DNA of 64,000 nucleotides from an uncultured Clostridia bacterium. Lineage in GTDB: Bacteria; Bacillota; Clostridia; Oscillospirales; Acutalibacteraceae. Positions 39,253-50,452 of this stretch are shown in pieces. The notes beneath the pieces were generated by a model. The model searched no databases. It saw nothing but the letters and a program-made list of their open reading frames with translations, and was not told the DNA's origin. Position numbers and translations under genes: made by a program. Numbering within the stretch: the first letter of the stretch is position 1; each line of letters starts with the position of its first letter. The stretch spans positions 62,001 through 126,000 of the forward strand of contig CANQVS010000002.1 of NCBI GenBank assembly GCA_947627345.1. Reading direction: 5' to 3'.

Positions 39253-39453
39253 ATGAAAAGCGGAATACATCCGAAATATGAGCAGACTACAATTAAATGT
39301 GCCTGCGGTAACGTAATTGAAACAGGCTCAACTAAAAAGGATATCAGAGTTGAAGTTTGTTCTAAGTGCCACCCTTTCTTTACAGGTAAGCAGAAGTTAG
39401 TTGACACAGGCGGACGTGTTGATAGATTTAAAAAGCGTTTCAACATCGACTGA
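39253..39453 (+). CDS. rpmE: 50S ribosomal protein L31 (Cys-containing, zinc-binding type)
   Basis: [63 protein letters not shown]. Start moved to ATG 39253. Confidence 0.97.
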   Translation: MKSGIHPKYEQTTIKCACGNVIETGSTKKDIRVEVCSKCHPFFTGKQKLVDTGGRVDRFKKRFNID

Positions 39454-39469
39454 TTTTAATTTTACTTTA

Positions 39470-39496
39470 AAGACGGCATACTTTGCCGTCTTTTTG
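39470..39496 (+). terminator. Intrinsic terminator of rpmE
   Basis: aagacggca-tact-ttgccgtctttttg; overlaps the next listed ORF's upstream extension. Confidence 0.75.
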
Positions 39497-39536
39497 CTTT
39501 ATAGGAATTTTTTTGTATATTCCTAATTGTACATTT

Positions 39537-40175
39537 ATGAATGATATGAATAATAGATATAAAACCATAAAGCTTGAAGCTTTTGATGAATTTGTAGAAA
39601 AACGTTCACGGTTTATCGGATACGCAAAACCCGTAAAAACCGAAGCGCAGGCGATAGAGTTTATTAATAAAATTAAAAAAGAGCATTGGGACGCCAGACA
39701 TAATTGTTACGCTTATTCTCTCAGAGAGAGCGGTGTAAAACGCTACAGCGACGACGGTGAACCTCAGGGAACTGCCGGTGTTCCTATGCTCGACGTGCTT
39801 AATAAGAACGCGATTGTCGACGTTGTTGTCGTTGTAACACGTTATTTTGGCGGAGTTTTACTTGGTACGGGCGGTTTGGTGCGGGCATATTCTCAGGGAG
39901 CAAAAATTGCGCTTAATGCATCAGGCATAATCACTATGTGCGTTTGCAAAGAGTGCGTCATTCGTTGCACATATAACCAGTACGGAAAATTGAATACTAT
40001 GATAATCAATAAAAATGGTGTAATTGATAATATTGAATATTCAGATAATGTAACATTAAGCTTTCATATTCCCGCGGAAAATGTTTCTTTTCTTGAAAAA
40101 GAGTTCGCTGACGCTACGTCAGGTGAAGTGAAAATAGAAATTATTGACGAAAAATACTATGAAATAGACGAATAA
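39537..40175 (+). CDS. YigZ/IMPACT family protein
   Basis: EKRSRFIGYAKPVKTEAQA, RHNCYAYSLRESGVKRYSDDGEPQGTAGVPML, VVTRYFGGVLLGTGGLVRAYS. Confidence 0.93.
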   Translation: MNDMNNRYKTIKLEAFDEFVEKRSRFIGYAKPVKTEAQAIEFINKIKKEHWDARHNCYAYSLRESGVKRYSDDGEPQGTAGVPMLDVLNKNAIVDVVVVVTRYFGGVLLGTGGLVRAYSQGAKIALNASGIITMCVCKECVIRCTYNQYGKLNTMIINKNGVIDNIEYSDNVTLSFHIPAENVSFLEKEFADATSGEVKIEIIDEKYYEIDE

Positions 40176-40255
40176 ATAAAAAATTTTAAAAAATTTAGGA
40201 TTTTTTAATTTTTAATCGTATATATAATCGTAACAGATAAGCAGGGGGTGAATTT

Positions 40256-42019
40256 ATGCCGTTGCCCGATGAATTTTTACAGGAACTGAAATTTCGCAAC
40301 GATATGACTGAGGTTGCCTCATCGTATGTTAATCTCAAACGCCGAGGTCGTAATATGGTTGGGCTTTGTCCTTTTCACGGCGAAAAAACCCCTTCTTTTA
40401 ACATTTATACCGAAAACGGCTCGTTTTACTGCTTTGGATGCGGAATAGGCGGAGATGTAATAACCTTTATAATGAAGATTGAAAATTTAGATTACATTGA
40501 TGCCGTTAAGTTTCTGGCACAACGCGCGGGAATGAGTATGCCCGAGGACAGCTATGATGATTCTATGTCTGCATTGAGAAAGCGAATTTTTGAGGCAAAC
40601 CGTGCGGCCGCACGATTTTTTCACAGCACTCTCTACAGTGAAAACGGTAAAAATGGTCTTGCTTATTTAAGAGGACGAGCCTTGTCCGAACGTACAATAA
40701 GACGTTTCGGGCTTGGATATTCTGACGCAAACCGCTATTCGCTTGTCAATCATTTAAAATCGCTCGGTTTTAAAAATAATGAAATAGTTCAGGCAAACTT
40801 AGCGTATCAAAATAAAAACGGAAATATTTCGGACAGATTTTTTGACAGAGTTATGTTTCCGATTATTGATTTAAGAGGTAATGTAATCGCTTTTGGCGGA
40901 CGTATTATGACAGACGCAAAGCCTAAATACCTAAATACTTCAGATACCCCTGTTTTTAAAAAAAGCGCAAACCTGTTTTCGCTTAATAACGCAAAAAATG
41001 CGGACGGCAGAACGCTTATACTCTGTGAGGGATATATGGACGTAATTGCTCTTAATCAGGCGGGCTTTACAAATTCCGTTGCAACATTGGGAACAGCTCT
41101 TACGCAGGAACAGGCATTGCTTATGAAACGCTACGCAGATGAGGTGATAATCTGCTATGACTCTGATGATGCGGGGCAGAAAGCTACGGCGAGAGCAATC
41201 GGATTTTTAAGAAATGCGGGCCTTTTAATTCGGGTAATAAGTATTCCAGAGGGTAAGGACCCCGATGAATTTTTAAGAAACAAAGGAGATAAAGGTTATG
41301 ACGCTTTTAAAAATGTAATTGAATCAAGCGGAAACGACGTTGAATATCGGCTTAAAAAACTAAAAAAATTATATAATCTTGAACTCACGGAAGGGAAAGT
41401 CGGGTATCTAAACGAGGCTGTAAAGATATTATCCTCGCTTGATAATTTTATTGAGCGCGACGTTTATGTCTCAAAGCTGTCGCAGGAGGTCGGCGTATCT
41501 CCCGATGCCGTAAAACAACAACTTTCAAAAGCTACTAAAAGAAAAAACCGTGAAGAAAACCGCGAGCATTTCAGAAGTCTTCAAACAGATTTAAACGGCC
41601 GAAACGACAAGATAAATACTGACAGATATAAAAAGCCACGTATTTCAACTGCGGAGGAGGGCGTAATCGCTTATCTTATAAAAAATCCCGACAAACTTTC
41701 CTATGTAATCTCAAATTTAGATGAAAACAAGTTTCAGACCGAATTTAACAAAAAGCTTTTCACATATTTCTCTGAAAGAATAAAAAATGGTCAGGATATT
41801 TTTTCGTCAATATCAGGAGATTTTACTCAAGATGAAATCTCAAAGATTTTTAAAATCGTAAACTCTGATTTTGCAAAAATAGTTAATGATAATACTCTGC
41901 GTGAAAATATAGATGTCATTAATGATGAGTATTTAAAATTAAAAATTTCTGATATATCAGACGCATCAATTGATGATATACAGGAGCAATTAAAAAGACT
42001 GAGGAAGCACCATCAATGA
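40256..42019 (+). CDS. dnaG: DNA primase
   Basis: Zn finger [48 protein letters not shown]; followed by rpoD. Confidence 0.97.
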   Translation: MPLPDEFLQELKFRNDMTEVASSYVNLKRRGRNMVGLCPFHGEKTPSFNIYTENGSFYCFGCGIGGDVITFIMKIENLDYIDAVKFLAQRAGMSMPEDSYDDSMSALRKRIFEANRAAARFFHSTLYSENGKNGLAYLRGRALSERTIRRFGLGYSDANRYSLVNHLKSLGFKNNEIVQANLAYQNKNGNISDRFFDRVMFPIIDLRGNVIAFGGRIMTDAKPKYLNTSDTPVFKKSANLFSLNNAKNADGRTLILCEGYMDVIALNQAGFTNSVATLGTALTQEQALLMKRYADEVIICYDSDDAGQKATARAIGFLRNAGLLIRVISIPEGKDPDEFLRNKGDKGYDAFKNVIESSGNDVEYRLKKLKKLYNLELTEGKVGYLNEAVKILSSLDNFIERDVYVSKLSQEVGVSPDAVKQQLSKATKRKNREENREHFRSLQTDLNGRNDKINTDRYKKPRISTAEEGVIAYLIKNPDKLSYVISNLDENKFQTEFNKKLFTYFSERIKNGQDIFSSISGDFTQDEISKIFKIVNSDFAKIVNDNTLRENIDVINDEYLKLKISDISDASIDDIQEQLKRLRKHHQ

Positions 42020-42059
42020 CCCCCATTACACAGATGTTTTGAGGAAAGGAATTAAATTT

Positions 42060-43145
42060 ATGGCACAGAACGACAAAAAAACTATTATTAAAGAGCTTAC
42101 CGAAATCGGAAAATCCAAAGGAAACCTTACCAACGATGAAATTATTGAAGCTTTGGGAGAGGTTGAGTTTAAACCCGAGGAGCTTGAGAAACTCTATGAT
42201 TCTCTTGAACAGCAAGGAATTGAAATAATAGAGGATATTGAGAACATTGACTTTGACCAAATCGCCGAGGACGAGTCAAGAAAGGATGATTTAAAATCTG
42301 AGTCCGGCGAATCTGTTTCCATTGACGATCCCGTAAAAGTTTATCTTAAAGAAATAGGACGCGTTCCTCTTTTAACGCCCGAGGAAGAAATTGAGCTTGC
42401 CATTAAAATTGCCGAAGGTGATATACAGGCCAAAAAACGTCTTTCCGAAGCAAATCTACGTCTTGTTGTAAGTATAGCTAAACGTTATTTGGGACGAGGT
42501 ATGCAGTTTTTGGATTTAATTCAAGAGGGAAATCTCGGCCTTATAAAGGCGGTTGAAAAGTTCGATTATACAAAGGGTTTTAAGTTTTCAACCTATGCCA
42601 CCTGGTGGATTCGTCAAGCTATAACACGAGCAATTGCAGACCAGGCGAGAACAATCCGTATTCCCGTACATATGGTAGAAACTATAAATAAGGTTAAAAA
42701 GGTCAGCACTCAGATTCTTCACGAAAAGGGTCACGAGCCATCGTCCGAAGAAATTGCGGAAAAGCTCGATATATCCGTAGAAAAGGTTCGTGAAATTGTC
42801 CGTGTTGCGCAGGAACCTGTATCTCTTGAAACGCCAATCGGTGAGGAGGAAGACAGCCATCTCGGCGACTTTATCCCCGACAGTGATACTCCCGCTCCCG
42901 TCGATGAAGCGTCCCACGCTCTGCTGAAAGAACAGCTTGAGGAGGTTCTTTCAACTCTGACCCCTCGCGAGGCAAAGGTTTTACGCCTTCGTTTCGGTTT
43001 GGAGGACGGAAAAAGCCGTACTCTTGAGGAAGTCGGAAGCGAGTTTAAGGTAACCCGTGAACGTATACGTCAAATTGAGGCAAAGGCTTTGAGAAAGCTC
43101 CGCCACCCTTCAAGAAGCAAAAAGCTAAAAGACTATTTAGATTAA
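42060..43145 (+). CDS. rpoD: RNA polymerase primary sigma factor
   Basis: Regions 2-4: [51 protein letters not shown] ... [27 protein letters not shown]. Confidence 0.98.
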   Translation: MAQNDKKTIIKELTEIGKSKGNLTNDEIIEALGEVEFKPEELEKLYDSLEQQGIEIIEDIENIDFDQIAEDESRKDDLKSESGESVSIDDPVKVYLKEIGRVPLLTPEEEIELAIKIAEGDIQAKKRLSEANLRLVVSIAKRYLGRGMQFLDLIQEGNLGLIKAVEKFDYTKGFKFSTYATWWIRQAITRAIADQARTIRIPVHMVETINKVKKVSTQILHEKGHEPSSEEIAEKLDISVEKVREIVRVAQEPVSLETPIGEEEDSHLGDFIPDSDTPAPVDEASHALLKEQLEEVLSTLTPREAKVLRLRFGLEDGKSRTLEEVGSEFKVTRERIRQIEAKALRKLRHPSRSKKLKDYLD

Positions 43146-43153
43146 TAATATTT

Positions 43154-43190
43154 TAGGAAGAAAGCTTAAATTATGCTTTCTTCCTTTTTT
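43154..43190 (+). terminator. Intrinsic terminator of rpoD
   Basis: aggaagaaagc ... gctttcttcct followed by T-run. Confidence 0.8.
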
Positions 43191-43328
43191 ATATTTCCAC
43201 ATAAGAAATTTCAGTTTTTATCAGAAATACATATCTATAAAAGTTTCTGCCTTTGTCTTATTTTGAATGGGGATGATAGATTTATATCTGAATTTATCAC
43301 CTTATAAGATTTTTTAGAATATACGAAA

Positions 43329-43356
43329 GCGCACGCACAACGTGCGCACGCCTTTT
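43329..43356 (-). terminator. Putative terminator hairpin of the LysM gene
   Basis: gcgcacg-cacaa-cgtgcgc hairpin downstream of the LysM stop. Confidence 0.55.
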
Positions 43357-43377
43357 ATACATTTATTTTAAGATTAA

Positions 43378-43686
43378 TTAAATGTAAAGTCTTGTTCCGG
43401 GGTAAAGTATATCCGGATTGCACATTCCGTTATTTTTAGCAAGTTTATCAACAGTAGTTCCGAATCTCTGCGCTATCGACCAGAGAGTATCACCCGGACG
43501 GGTGACATAAATATAACCGCTTAATTCTTCTGTATCAACGGGGACAAGAATAGTTTGGCCGACATAGAGGTTGTTCGGGTCGGTAATGTTGTTCATTTCT
43601 AAAATTTTTTCAACAGTAGTTCCGAAAAACTGTGCAATGCCAAATAAAGTATTGCCTTTTCGTACTGTATAACTAATTGTTTCCAT
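43378..43686 (-). CDS. Tandem LysM-domain protein
   Basis: Two LysM repeats (YTVRKGNTLFGIAQFFGTTVEKILEMNNI; YVTRPGDTLWSIAQRFGTTVDKLAKNNG). Start chosen after GGAGGAG. Confidence 0.93.
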   Translation of the reverse strand: METISYTVRKGNTLFGIAQFFGTTVEKILEMNNITDPNNLYVGQTILVPVDTEELSGYIYVTRPGDTLWSIAQRFGTTVDKLAKNNGMCNPDILYPGTRLYI

Positions 43687-43888
43687 ATTTTCTCCTCCGT
43701 TCAATATAGCTTATGTAGCAGTCAGAGAAAAGTGTATAAAATTTATATGGTTAAAATGCACATAAAACAAGCTGTATTTTCTACACATTGTATGCTCGTC
43801 ACTTTCTATATATTTCTATAAAAGAAATATATATTATTCATAATTTGGTACAATATTTAAGATAAAATAGGTATGTTCGGAGATAAAA

Positions 43889-46690
43889 ATGAAACTGAAA
43901 CGCATTTTTTCTATCTTTTTAATCTTAATAATAATGCCTTTGAGTTTTTTGTCGGCACTAACTGTTTCTGCCGTTAAGGATTATGAGTTGTACGCCGATA
44001 AACTCGATAAAACAACATTTGACGGACAGCTTGGCGCAATATACAGTAAAAAAGTTACCATTTTCAGAGTTTGGGCGCCTACATCCGATATGGTTCGAGT
44101 AAAGTTCTACAAATCGGGTACGGCAAAAAAGTATTCGAGAATTACAAATATGTCGAAAAATAAACGAACGGGCGTATGGGCTGTCCATGTTCGCGGGGAT
44201 TTGAAGAATGTATACTATACATTTGAAATTACAAGGGACGGAAAAACCTTTGAAACAACCGATATATACGCCAAAGCCTGCGGTGTAAACGGAAATCGCA
44301 GTATGATTGTTGACCTTTCCTCGACCAATCCCGAGGGGTGGGAGAACGATAAGCATATTACGGTTGACAGACAGACTGAAGCGAGAATATGGGAGGTTCA
44401 GATAAGCGATTTTTCTTCTTCCGATTCAAGCGGTGTGTCAAGAGAAAACAGAGGAAAATACCTTGCTTTTACCGAAAAAGGCACGACTGTAAATTCCGTT
44501 TCGGGAGCGGCGCCTACCTGCGTTGACTACCTCAAACAGCTCGGAGTTAATTTTGTGCAGATAAACCCGTTTTATGATTTCGGCTCAATTGATGAAACCG
44601 ATAAATCGGGAAACGATAATGTTTATAACTGGGGCTACGACCCTGTAAATTATAACTGTCCCGAGGGTTCATATAGTTCAAACCCGTATAAAGGAGCTGT
44701 AAGGATAAAAGAGTGTAAACAGATGATACAAGCGCTTCATAACGCCGGAATCGGCGTAATAATGGACGTTGTGTATAACCATACTCTTGAATGGGAAAAT
44801 TCAGCTTTTAATTTAACAGTACCTGACTATTATTACAGGATAAATCCCGACGGGTCGTTTTCTAACGGTTCGGGTTGCGGAAACGATACGGCGTCCGAAC
44901 GCAAAATGTTCAGGAAATTTATGGTCGATTCCGTGACATATTGGGCAAACGAATATCACATTGACGGTTTCCGTTTTGATTTAATGGGACTTCACGATGT
45001 TGAAACCATGAACGCAATAAGAACCTCTTTGGATAAGCTTGAAGACGGCGAAAAGCTAATTATGTATGGTGAGGCTTGGAATCTTTCCACTACTGCCGAC
45101 AGCGGAACGTTTTTGGCCAATCAGGATAATATCAGCAAATTAAGCTCCCGTATAGGCGCGTTTGACGATACATTCCGCGATGCTGTCAAGGGAAGTACGT
45201 CAGGCTCTGATTTTGGATTTATCCAGTCGGGGGAAGGCAGAGCTAATTTAAAGGTTGGTATAGCAGGTCAATCGGGTGAAAGTACAGGCTGGGCAAAATC
45301 GCCTTCGCAGTGCGTTACCTATGCTTCATGCCACGATAACCTCACATTATGGGATAAGCTTGTTAAGTCGGTAAAGGGCGGTAAATCCAAGTATAACAAG
45401 CGTTATGAGGATTTAGTCGCTATGAATAAGCTTGCAGGAGCTGTTACATATACATCACAGGGTATCAGTTTTATGCTTGCGGGCGAAGAACTCTGCCGTA
45501 CTAAAAACGGAGATGAAAACAGTTATAAATCAGGAGTAAAGGTTAATCAAATTAACTGGAATAACCTTTATACCTACGGTGACGTTTCTGATTATTATAA
45601 GGGATTAATTGAAATTCGTAAAAATATTTCCGCTTTTACGGATTCGTCTGCCGAAACTGCAAACAGCATTAAATTTTTACCTGATATGCCCGAGGGGGTT
45701 ATAGCCTATACTGTAAGCGATTCCGCATATAAAAAGGTTGCTGTAATTTTTAACAGCAGTGACAGTCAGCAATCAATTCCTATTGACGGCAGTTTTGTTC
45801 AGCTTGCGAATGAAACCGTTGCGGGAATGGAAAGCTTGGCTATTGTAAGCGGGAAGGTTTCAGTCAGTCCGAAATCCGCTGCAATTTTAGTTGACAGAGA
45901 GGGGTATAACAATTCTTCAAAGCACAGTAAAAACGGTAAGGTTATTGTTCGTTATTATAACGGAAATGATATTTTTAAGAGTTACGCCGTAAACGGAAAA
46001 ATTGGCTCTGATTTTAATATACAGCCGATAAACTCTGTTTTAATGGATTACAATATAAAGAAAACAGAGGGTTCTACGGGCAGTTTCAGTGATTCCGTTC
46101 ATTATTGTGATTTTCATTGTGAAAAATATAACGGTTCTTATTCAAGCGTTACCTTTAATTTTATAGATGATGCAACTGAGAAAAATATAACAGATTCCCT
46201 CGTTATGACTAACAGAAACGGACAGCCGTACATAACCTTGGAAATTCCGTCCGTAGACGGTTACAGCCTTAATCTTGATAAGCTTCCCAAAAACGGTTGC
46301 GGTACATTTTCAGATAAAAATATAAATGTAAATTACAGATACACAAAAAATTCTTCGGACGATAAGACTTGCAGTGTAAACATAATTTATATGTCGTCTG
46401 ACGGAAAAATCCTCGGAACCGATACATTATCGGGCGATAACGGTTCGGATTATAAAACTACAACTATAGATTTTGAAAACTATGAGCTTTCAAAAATTCC
46501 CGATAACAGTAAAGGTGTGTATACAGATGCACAGCAAAATGTTATTTATATTTATAATCCTGTTTCAATTGCATCATATATTCCTATGATTTTAATTATA
46601 TTACTGCTTATTGTCGCAGTAGCCTTTTGTTCATTTATTTACTATAAACGCCGAAAATCTTTTCTTATGAAAAGTATTGATATTTCATAA
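43889..46690 (+). CDS. GH13 pullulanase type I, membrane-anchored, with MucBP-like modules
   Basis: CBM48-like N-domain, YNWGYDP signature, GFRFDLMGLHD, GEAWN, SCHDNLTLWDKL; C-terminal TM. Confidence 0.9.
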   Translation: MKLKRIFSIFLILIIMPLSFLSALTVSAVKDYELYADKLDKTTFDGQLGAIYSKKVTIFRVWAPTSDMVRVKFYKSGTAKKYSRITNMSKNKRTGVWAVHVRGDLKNVYYTFEITRDGKTFETTDIYAKACGVNGNRSMIVDLSSTNPEGWENDKHITVDRQTEARIWEVQISDFSSSDSSGVSRENRGKYLAFTEKGTTVNSVSGAAPTCVDYLKQLGVNFVQINPFYDFGSIDETDKSGNDNVYNWGYDPVNYNCPEGSYSSNPYKGAVRIKECKQMIQALHNAGIGVIMDVVYNHTLEWENSAFNLTVPDYYYRINPDGSFSNGSGCGNDTASERKMFRKFMVDSVTYWANEYHIDGFRFDLMGLHDVETMNAIRTSLDKLEDGEKLIMYGEAWNLSTTADSGTFLANQDNISKLSSRIGAFDDTFRDAVKGSTSGSDFGFIQSGEGRANLKVGIAGQSGESTGWAKSPSQCVTYASCHDNLTLWDKLVKSVKGGKSKYNKRYEDLVAMNKLAGAVTYTSQGISFMLAGEELCRTKNGDENSYKSGVKVNQINWNNLYTYGDVSDYYKGLIEIRKNISAFTDSSAETANSIKFLPDMPEGVIAYTVSDSAYKKVAVIFNSSDSQQSIPIDGSFVQLANETVAGMESLAIVSGKVSVSPKSAAILVDREGYNNSSKHSKNGKVIVRYYNGNDIFKSYAVNGKIGSDFNIQPINSVLMDYNIKKTEGSTGSFSDSVHYCDFHCEKYNGSYSSVTFNFIDDATEKNITDSLVMTNRNGQPYITLEIPSVDGYSLNLDKLPKNGCGTFSDKNINVNYRYTKNSSDDKTCSVNIIYMSSDGKILGTDTLSGDNGSDYKTTTIDFENYELSKIPDNSKGVYTDAQQNVIYIYNPVSIASYIPMILIILLLIVAVAFCSFIYYKRRKSFLMKSIDIS

Positions 46691-46737
46691 AAGTAAATTA
46701 TACCTGTATATCAGGTTTTTAAAGGAGGAAACATAAT

Positions 46738-49700
46738 ATGGCAAAGAAAATTTTGTCCACATTACTCTGCGTTGTGCTTATGGCGTCATCATTTGTATTG
46801 GCTAACGCCGCAACTACTTCTAAAAGCTCTACGGGCGATACAGCTTATGCTACCGCTGCGCGTGAGCTTGATAAAGCGTACGGCTATAATGAAAATGACC
46901 TTGGCGCAACCTATTCAAAGGAGTCCACAACCTTTAAGGTATGGGCGCCTACAGCAACAGAAATAAGCGTAAACCTTTATGCTACAGGAAGTGACAGCGA
47001 AAAGGATGCTAAGGACCTTGGTACAACTAAGCTCGAAAAGGTTTATTCAACTCCCGGTGATGAATCAACCTTTACAGGCGTTTGGTCTGTTAAAATTGAC
47101 GGTGATTTAAAGAATAAGTATTATACTTACACAATTACCGCAAAGAATGTAACAGGCGCAAAAACAACAACAAACGAAACTGCTGACGTTTATTCTGTAG
47201 CAACAGGTGTAAACGGAAAGCGTTCTATGATTTGTGACTTAAACGATACTGACCCCGATGGTTGGGATAAGGATACCCACGTTCTTCGTGACAAAAACAC
47301 ACAGAATTCCGTTTGGGAAGTTCACGTTAAGGATTTCTCCTACGACGAAAACTCGGGAGTATCAGACGCTAACCGCGGAAAGTACCTTGCTTTCACAGAA
47401 AAGGGAACCACATTAAACAAAGAGGGAAAAATTGCAACCTGCGTTGATTATCTTAAAGAATTAGGCATCACAACAGTCCAGATTAACCCATTCTATGATT
47501 ACGGTTCAGTTGATGAATCAGGTAATGATTCACAGTTTAACTGGGGCTATGACCCTGTAAACTACAACGTACCCGAGGGTTCATATTCTTCAAACCCGTA
47601 TGACGGTAATGTTCGTATCAAAGAATGTAAGCAGATGATTCAGGCTCTCCATAATGCAGGTATCGCAGTTGTTATGGATGTTGTTTACAATCACACATTC
47701 TCGGCTGATTCCTGCTTTGAGCATACAGTTCCTAACTATTATTACCGTATGACCGCCACAGGTGCGTATTCAAATGGTTCAGGATGCGGAAACGAAACAG
47801 CGTCCGAAAACTTAATGTACAGAAATTATATGATTCAGTCCTGTCTGTATTGGGTAAACGAGTACCATGTTGACGGCTTCCGTTTTGACCTTATGGGACT
47901 TCACGATACGGAAACAATGAACCTTATCCGCGAGGCTCTTGATAAGGTTGACCCGCGTATTACAACATGGGGCGAAGGCTGGACAGGCGGTTCGGGTACA
48001 TATCCTGCAACAACCTGCACAGGCCAAACATTTAAACAGGCGGTTCAGGCTAATGCCTCCGAATTAAATGAAAGAGTTGCTTTCTTTAACGATGGTATCC
48101 GCGACGGTCTAAAAGGCGGTGTGTTCCAGAAAACCAACACAGGTTGGATTCAGGGTACAGCGGGTTCCTATCAGGCTGTTGTTTACGGCGTTTTAGCTAA
48201 TACAAAGAGCGGTAACTGGCATGCTAAACAGCCCTCACAAACTGTAACCTATGCTTCTTGCCACGATAACCAGACGCTTTGGGACAGACTTGCCGACTCA
48301 CAGCTTCTCACAGACTATTTCCGTGCGCGTCACTCAACTCTTGTAGCTGAAAACAAGATGACAGGCGGTATGCTTGCAATGTCACAGGGTATAACATTTA
48401 TGCTCGCCGGCGAGGAAATGGGACGTTCAAAAGACAATGATGAAAACAGTTACTCATCATCTGCTACAGAGAATATGATTGACTGGTCGCTCGCAAAATC
48501 AAATGCGGACATCGTTTCATATTATAAGGGTATGCTTAATATCCGTAAACATTTTTCACCTCTGACAGATAACACTAATGCGTCTGCTGACAATTATATG
48601 CTTTATTCGGGCTCTAAGAATCCGACTACAACATACGCAGGCGTTTGGACTAATAATACAGAGGGCGAGTGGAATAAGCTTGCTGTTATCGCCAATGCTT
48701 CAAAAAATCCTGCTGAATATACTCTTGATGAAGTAAGCGGAGTAAAAGATTGGGTTATTATTGCCGACGACCAGCAGGCAGGCGTAAAACAGCTTAGCAC
48801 AAACGGCAGTGTATTTAAACTTCCTGCAAGATCAATGATAGTTGCTGTTGATAAAGCAAGCTTTGACAAGGTTGCATTAAAGTCTGATCAAGGCTCTGTT
48901 AAGGTTAAAGCAGTTAATGCCGTAACAGGTGAGGTTATTGATTCTTATACCGTTACAGGTACAATCGGTTCAAAATATTCTGTAGCAATTCCGACAAGCG
49001 TTGACAGTTCTTATGAGCTTTCAGGTGTTGAGGGTGATATGGACGGCACATTTAAAGATGCTGACCAGAATGTAATCCTTAACTTTAACTATTATGTTCC
49101 CGCTTCGGTAAAGGTTGATGTTAACGGCGACAAAAAAGTAAATATCAATGACGCAACATTTGTTCAGAGAGCTGTTGCTAAAACCGTTCAGTTAACAAAT
49201 GAGCAGGAAAAACTTGCTGATGTTACAATGGATGGAACCGTAAATATCAACGATGTTACAATGATTCAGAAGTATCTCGCTAAAATGAGCGTGGGTACAG
49301 GATCGGTTACCGTTAACTATTATAAGAGCGGTACTACAGATAAGGTTTCAAACTCCGTTACTTATACAGGCAGAGTAGGAGAAACCTATAAGGCAAAGAG
49401 AGGAGTAGCGCTCGGCTATGCTCTTGACGAAAAAAATCTTCCCAAGGAAGAAGTAACCGTTCCGTTTGGAAATACTGAAATTAATTATTATTACAATGCC
49501 GGATCTGCCGATGTAAATATTCACGTTAAGCACAGCGGAGAAGGTACTTGGGCTCCAACGCTTTGGGTTTGGGGCGGTAAAAATGGTCTTGATTCAGCAA
49601 GCCAGTACACTACAAATAAAGATTGGCCCGGAGATACTTTAACATCAAAGGACAGCAAAGGCTGGTACACAATGAGCTTTACGGCTTCCAGCAGCGATGA

Positions 49701-49875
49701 TTCATACAACCTTATCGTTTCAAACAACGGCACTCCGCAGTCACCCGATTGCAAGGGCTTTGTGCAAAATGACCTTTGGGTTGTAATTGATGACAGCAAG
49801 GATGGAGCAAACTTAATTATCTACGATGTAAATCCTGATGATAATCCGGACGCAAAGCCAATTTACGAAACCTAA
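46738..49875 (+). CDS. GH13 pullulanase type I with dockerin, MucBP-like modules and starch-binding (CBM26-like) C-terminus
   Basis: Signal peptide, FNWGYDPVNYN, GFRFDLMGLHD, CHDNQTLWDRL; dockerin duplicated loops DVNGDKKVNINDATFVQRA and DVTMDGTVNINDVTMIQKYL; C-terminal WAPTLWVWGG ... WPGDTLTSKDSKGWYTMSF. Confidence 0.9.
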   Translation: MAKKILSTLLCVVLMASSFVLANAATTSKSSTGDTAYATAARELDKAYGYNENDLGATYSKESTTFKVWAPTATEISVNLYATGSDSEKDAKDLGTTKLEKVYSTPGDESTFTGVWSVKIDGDLKNKYYTYTITAKNVTGAKTTTNETADVYSVATGVNGKRSMICDLNDTDPDGWDKDTHVLRDKNTQNSVWEVHVKDFSYDENSGVSDANRGKYLAFTEKGTTLNKEGKIATCVDYLKELGITTVQINPFYDYGSVDESGNDSQFNWGYDPVNYNVPEGSYSSNPYDGNVRIKECKQMIQALHNAGIAVVMDVVYNHTFSADSCFEHTVPNYYYRMTATGAYSNGSGCGNETASENLMYRNYMIQSCLYWVNEYHVDGFRFDLMGLHDTETMNLIREALDKVDPRITTWGEGWTGGSGTYPATTCTGQTFKQAVQANASELNERVAFFNDGIRDGLKGGVFQKTNTGWIQGTAGSYQAVVYGVLANTKSGNWHAKQPSQTVTYASCHDNQTLWDRLADSQLLTDYFRARHSTLVAENKMTGGMLAMSQGITFMLAGEEMGRSKDNDENSYSSSATENMIDWSLAKSNADIVSYYKGMLNIRKHFSPLTDNTNASADNYMLYSGSKNPTTTYAGVWTNNTEGEWNKLAVIANASKNPAEYTLDEVSGVKDWVIIADDQQAGVKQLSTNGSVFKLPARSMIVAVDKASFDKVALKSDQGSVKVKAVNAVTGEVIDSYTVTGTIGSKYSVAIPTSVDSSYELSGVEGDMDGTFKDADQNVILNFNYYVPASVKVDVNGDKKVNINDATFVQRAVAKTVQLTNEQEKLADVTMDGTVNINDVTMIQKYLAKMSVGTGSVTVNYYKSGTTDKVSNSVTYTGRVGETYKAKRGVALGYALDEKNLPKEEVTVPFGNTEINYYYNAGSADVNIHVKHSGEGTWAPTLWVWGGKNGLDSASQYTTNKDWPGDTLTSKDSKGWYTMSFTASSSDDSYNLIVSNNGTPQSPDCKGFVQNDLWVVIDDSKDGANLIIYDVNPDDNPDAKPIYET
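49114..49287 (+). other. Dockerin domain coding segment, internal to the pullulanase
   Basis: Two Ca-binding F-hand-like repeats about 35 residues apart. Confidence 0.85.
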
Positions 49876-49879
49876 TATT

Positions 49880-49913
49880 AAAACCTGTCAGGATATTTCC
49901 TGACAGGTTTTTT
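49880..49913 (+). terminator. Intrinsic terminator of the pullulanase operon
   Basis: aacctgtcagga tattt cctgacaggttttttc. Confidence 0.85.
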
Positions 49914-49931
49914 CTTAGCCCTTATTTAAAA

Positions 49932-49979
49932 AATATCGGGAATACAGCTTTACTTAATCAAAGCCGTATTCCCGATATT
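49932..49979 (-). terminator. Intrinsic terminator for the downstream minus-strand gene
   Basis: aatatcgggaatac ... gtattcccgatatt hairpin with U-rich tail on the minus strand. Confidence 0.75.
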
Positions 49980-49991
49980 AAATATTAAAAA

Positions 49992-50369
49992 TTATTCAAA
50001 TTCGCCGTAAAAATCAAAATCCTCAAATACATCTGTAAGTAAATCCGCAGCTTCATCTCTGATTTCACTTTCATCCTTATTTCTGTCAAGCTCCTGTATA
50101 AAGAGATTAATACTTCCGAATAAATCAGTAAAGAGGATTTCAGCTATATCTTCCTTGGTTATTTCCGGGTTGCTGTCATAGAGAACCTTGGCAGTCTGAA
50201 CCATAATGTATTGCATCGTGCTTTCAATAGCCTCTAAATCAGCTTCTTCACAGCATACACCCGCATTAATATCTCCGTTTTGGTCGCAGTGACCATACAT
50301 AAAAAGTTCGCCTGATTTTAATTTTGTGTCCTCAATATCATTAATTTTTTTAGTTAAATCTGAAGCCAT
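49992..50369 (-). CDS. Conserved hypothetical acidic protein
   Basis: Open frame with RBS AAAGGG and a proper terminator; no family recognised. Confidence 0.65.
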   Translation of the reverse strand: MASDLTKKINDIEDTKLKSGELFMYGHCDQNGDINAGVCCEEADLEAIESTMQYIMVQTAKVLYDSNPEITKEDIAEILFTDLFGSINLFIQELDRNKDESEIRDEAADLLTDVFEDFDFYGEFE

Positions 50370-50452
50370 AATAAGCACCCTTTCTTATTTGATAATCTAA
50401 TTTTATCATATATTTTTTTAAATTAAAAGGTATAATATTTAATATTTGTCCA

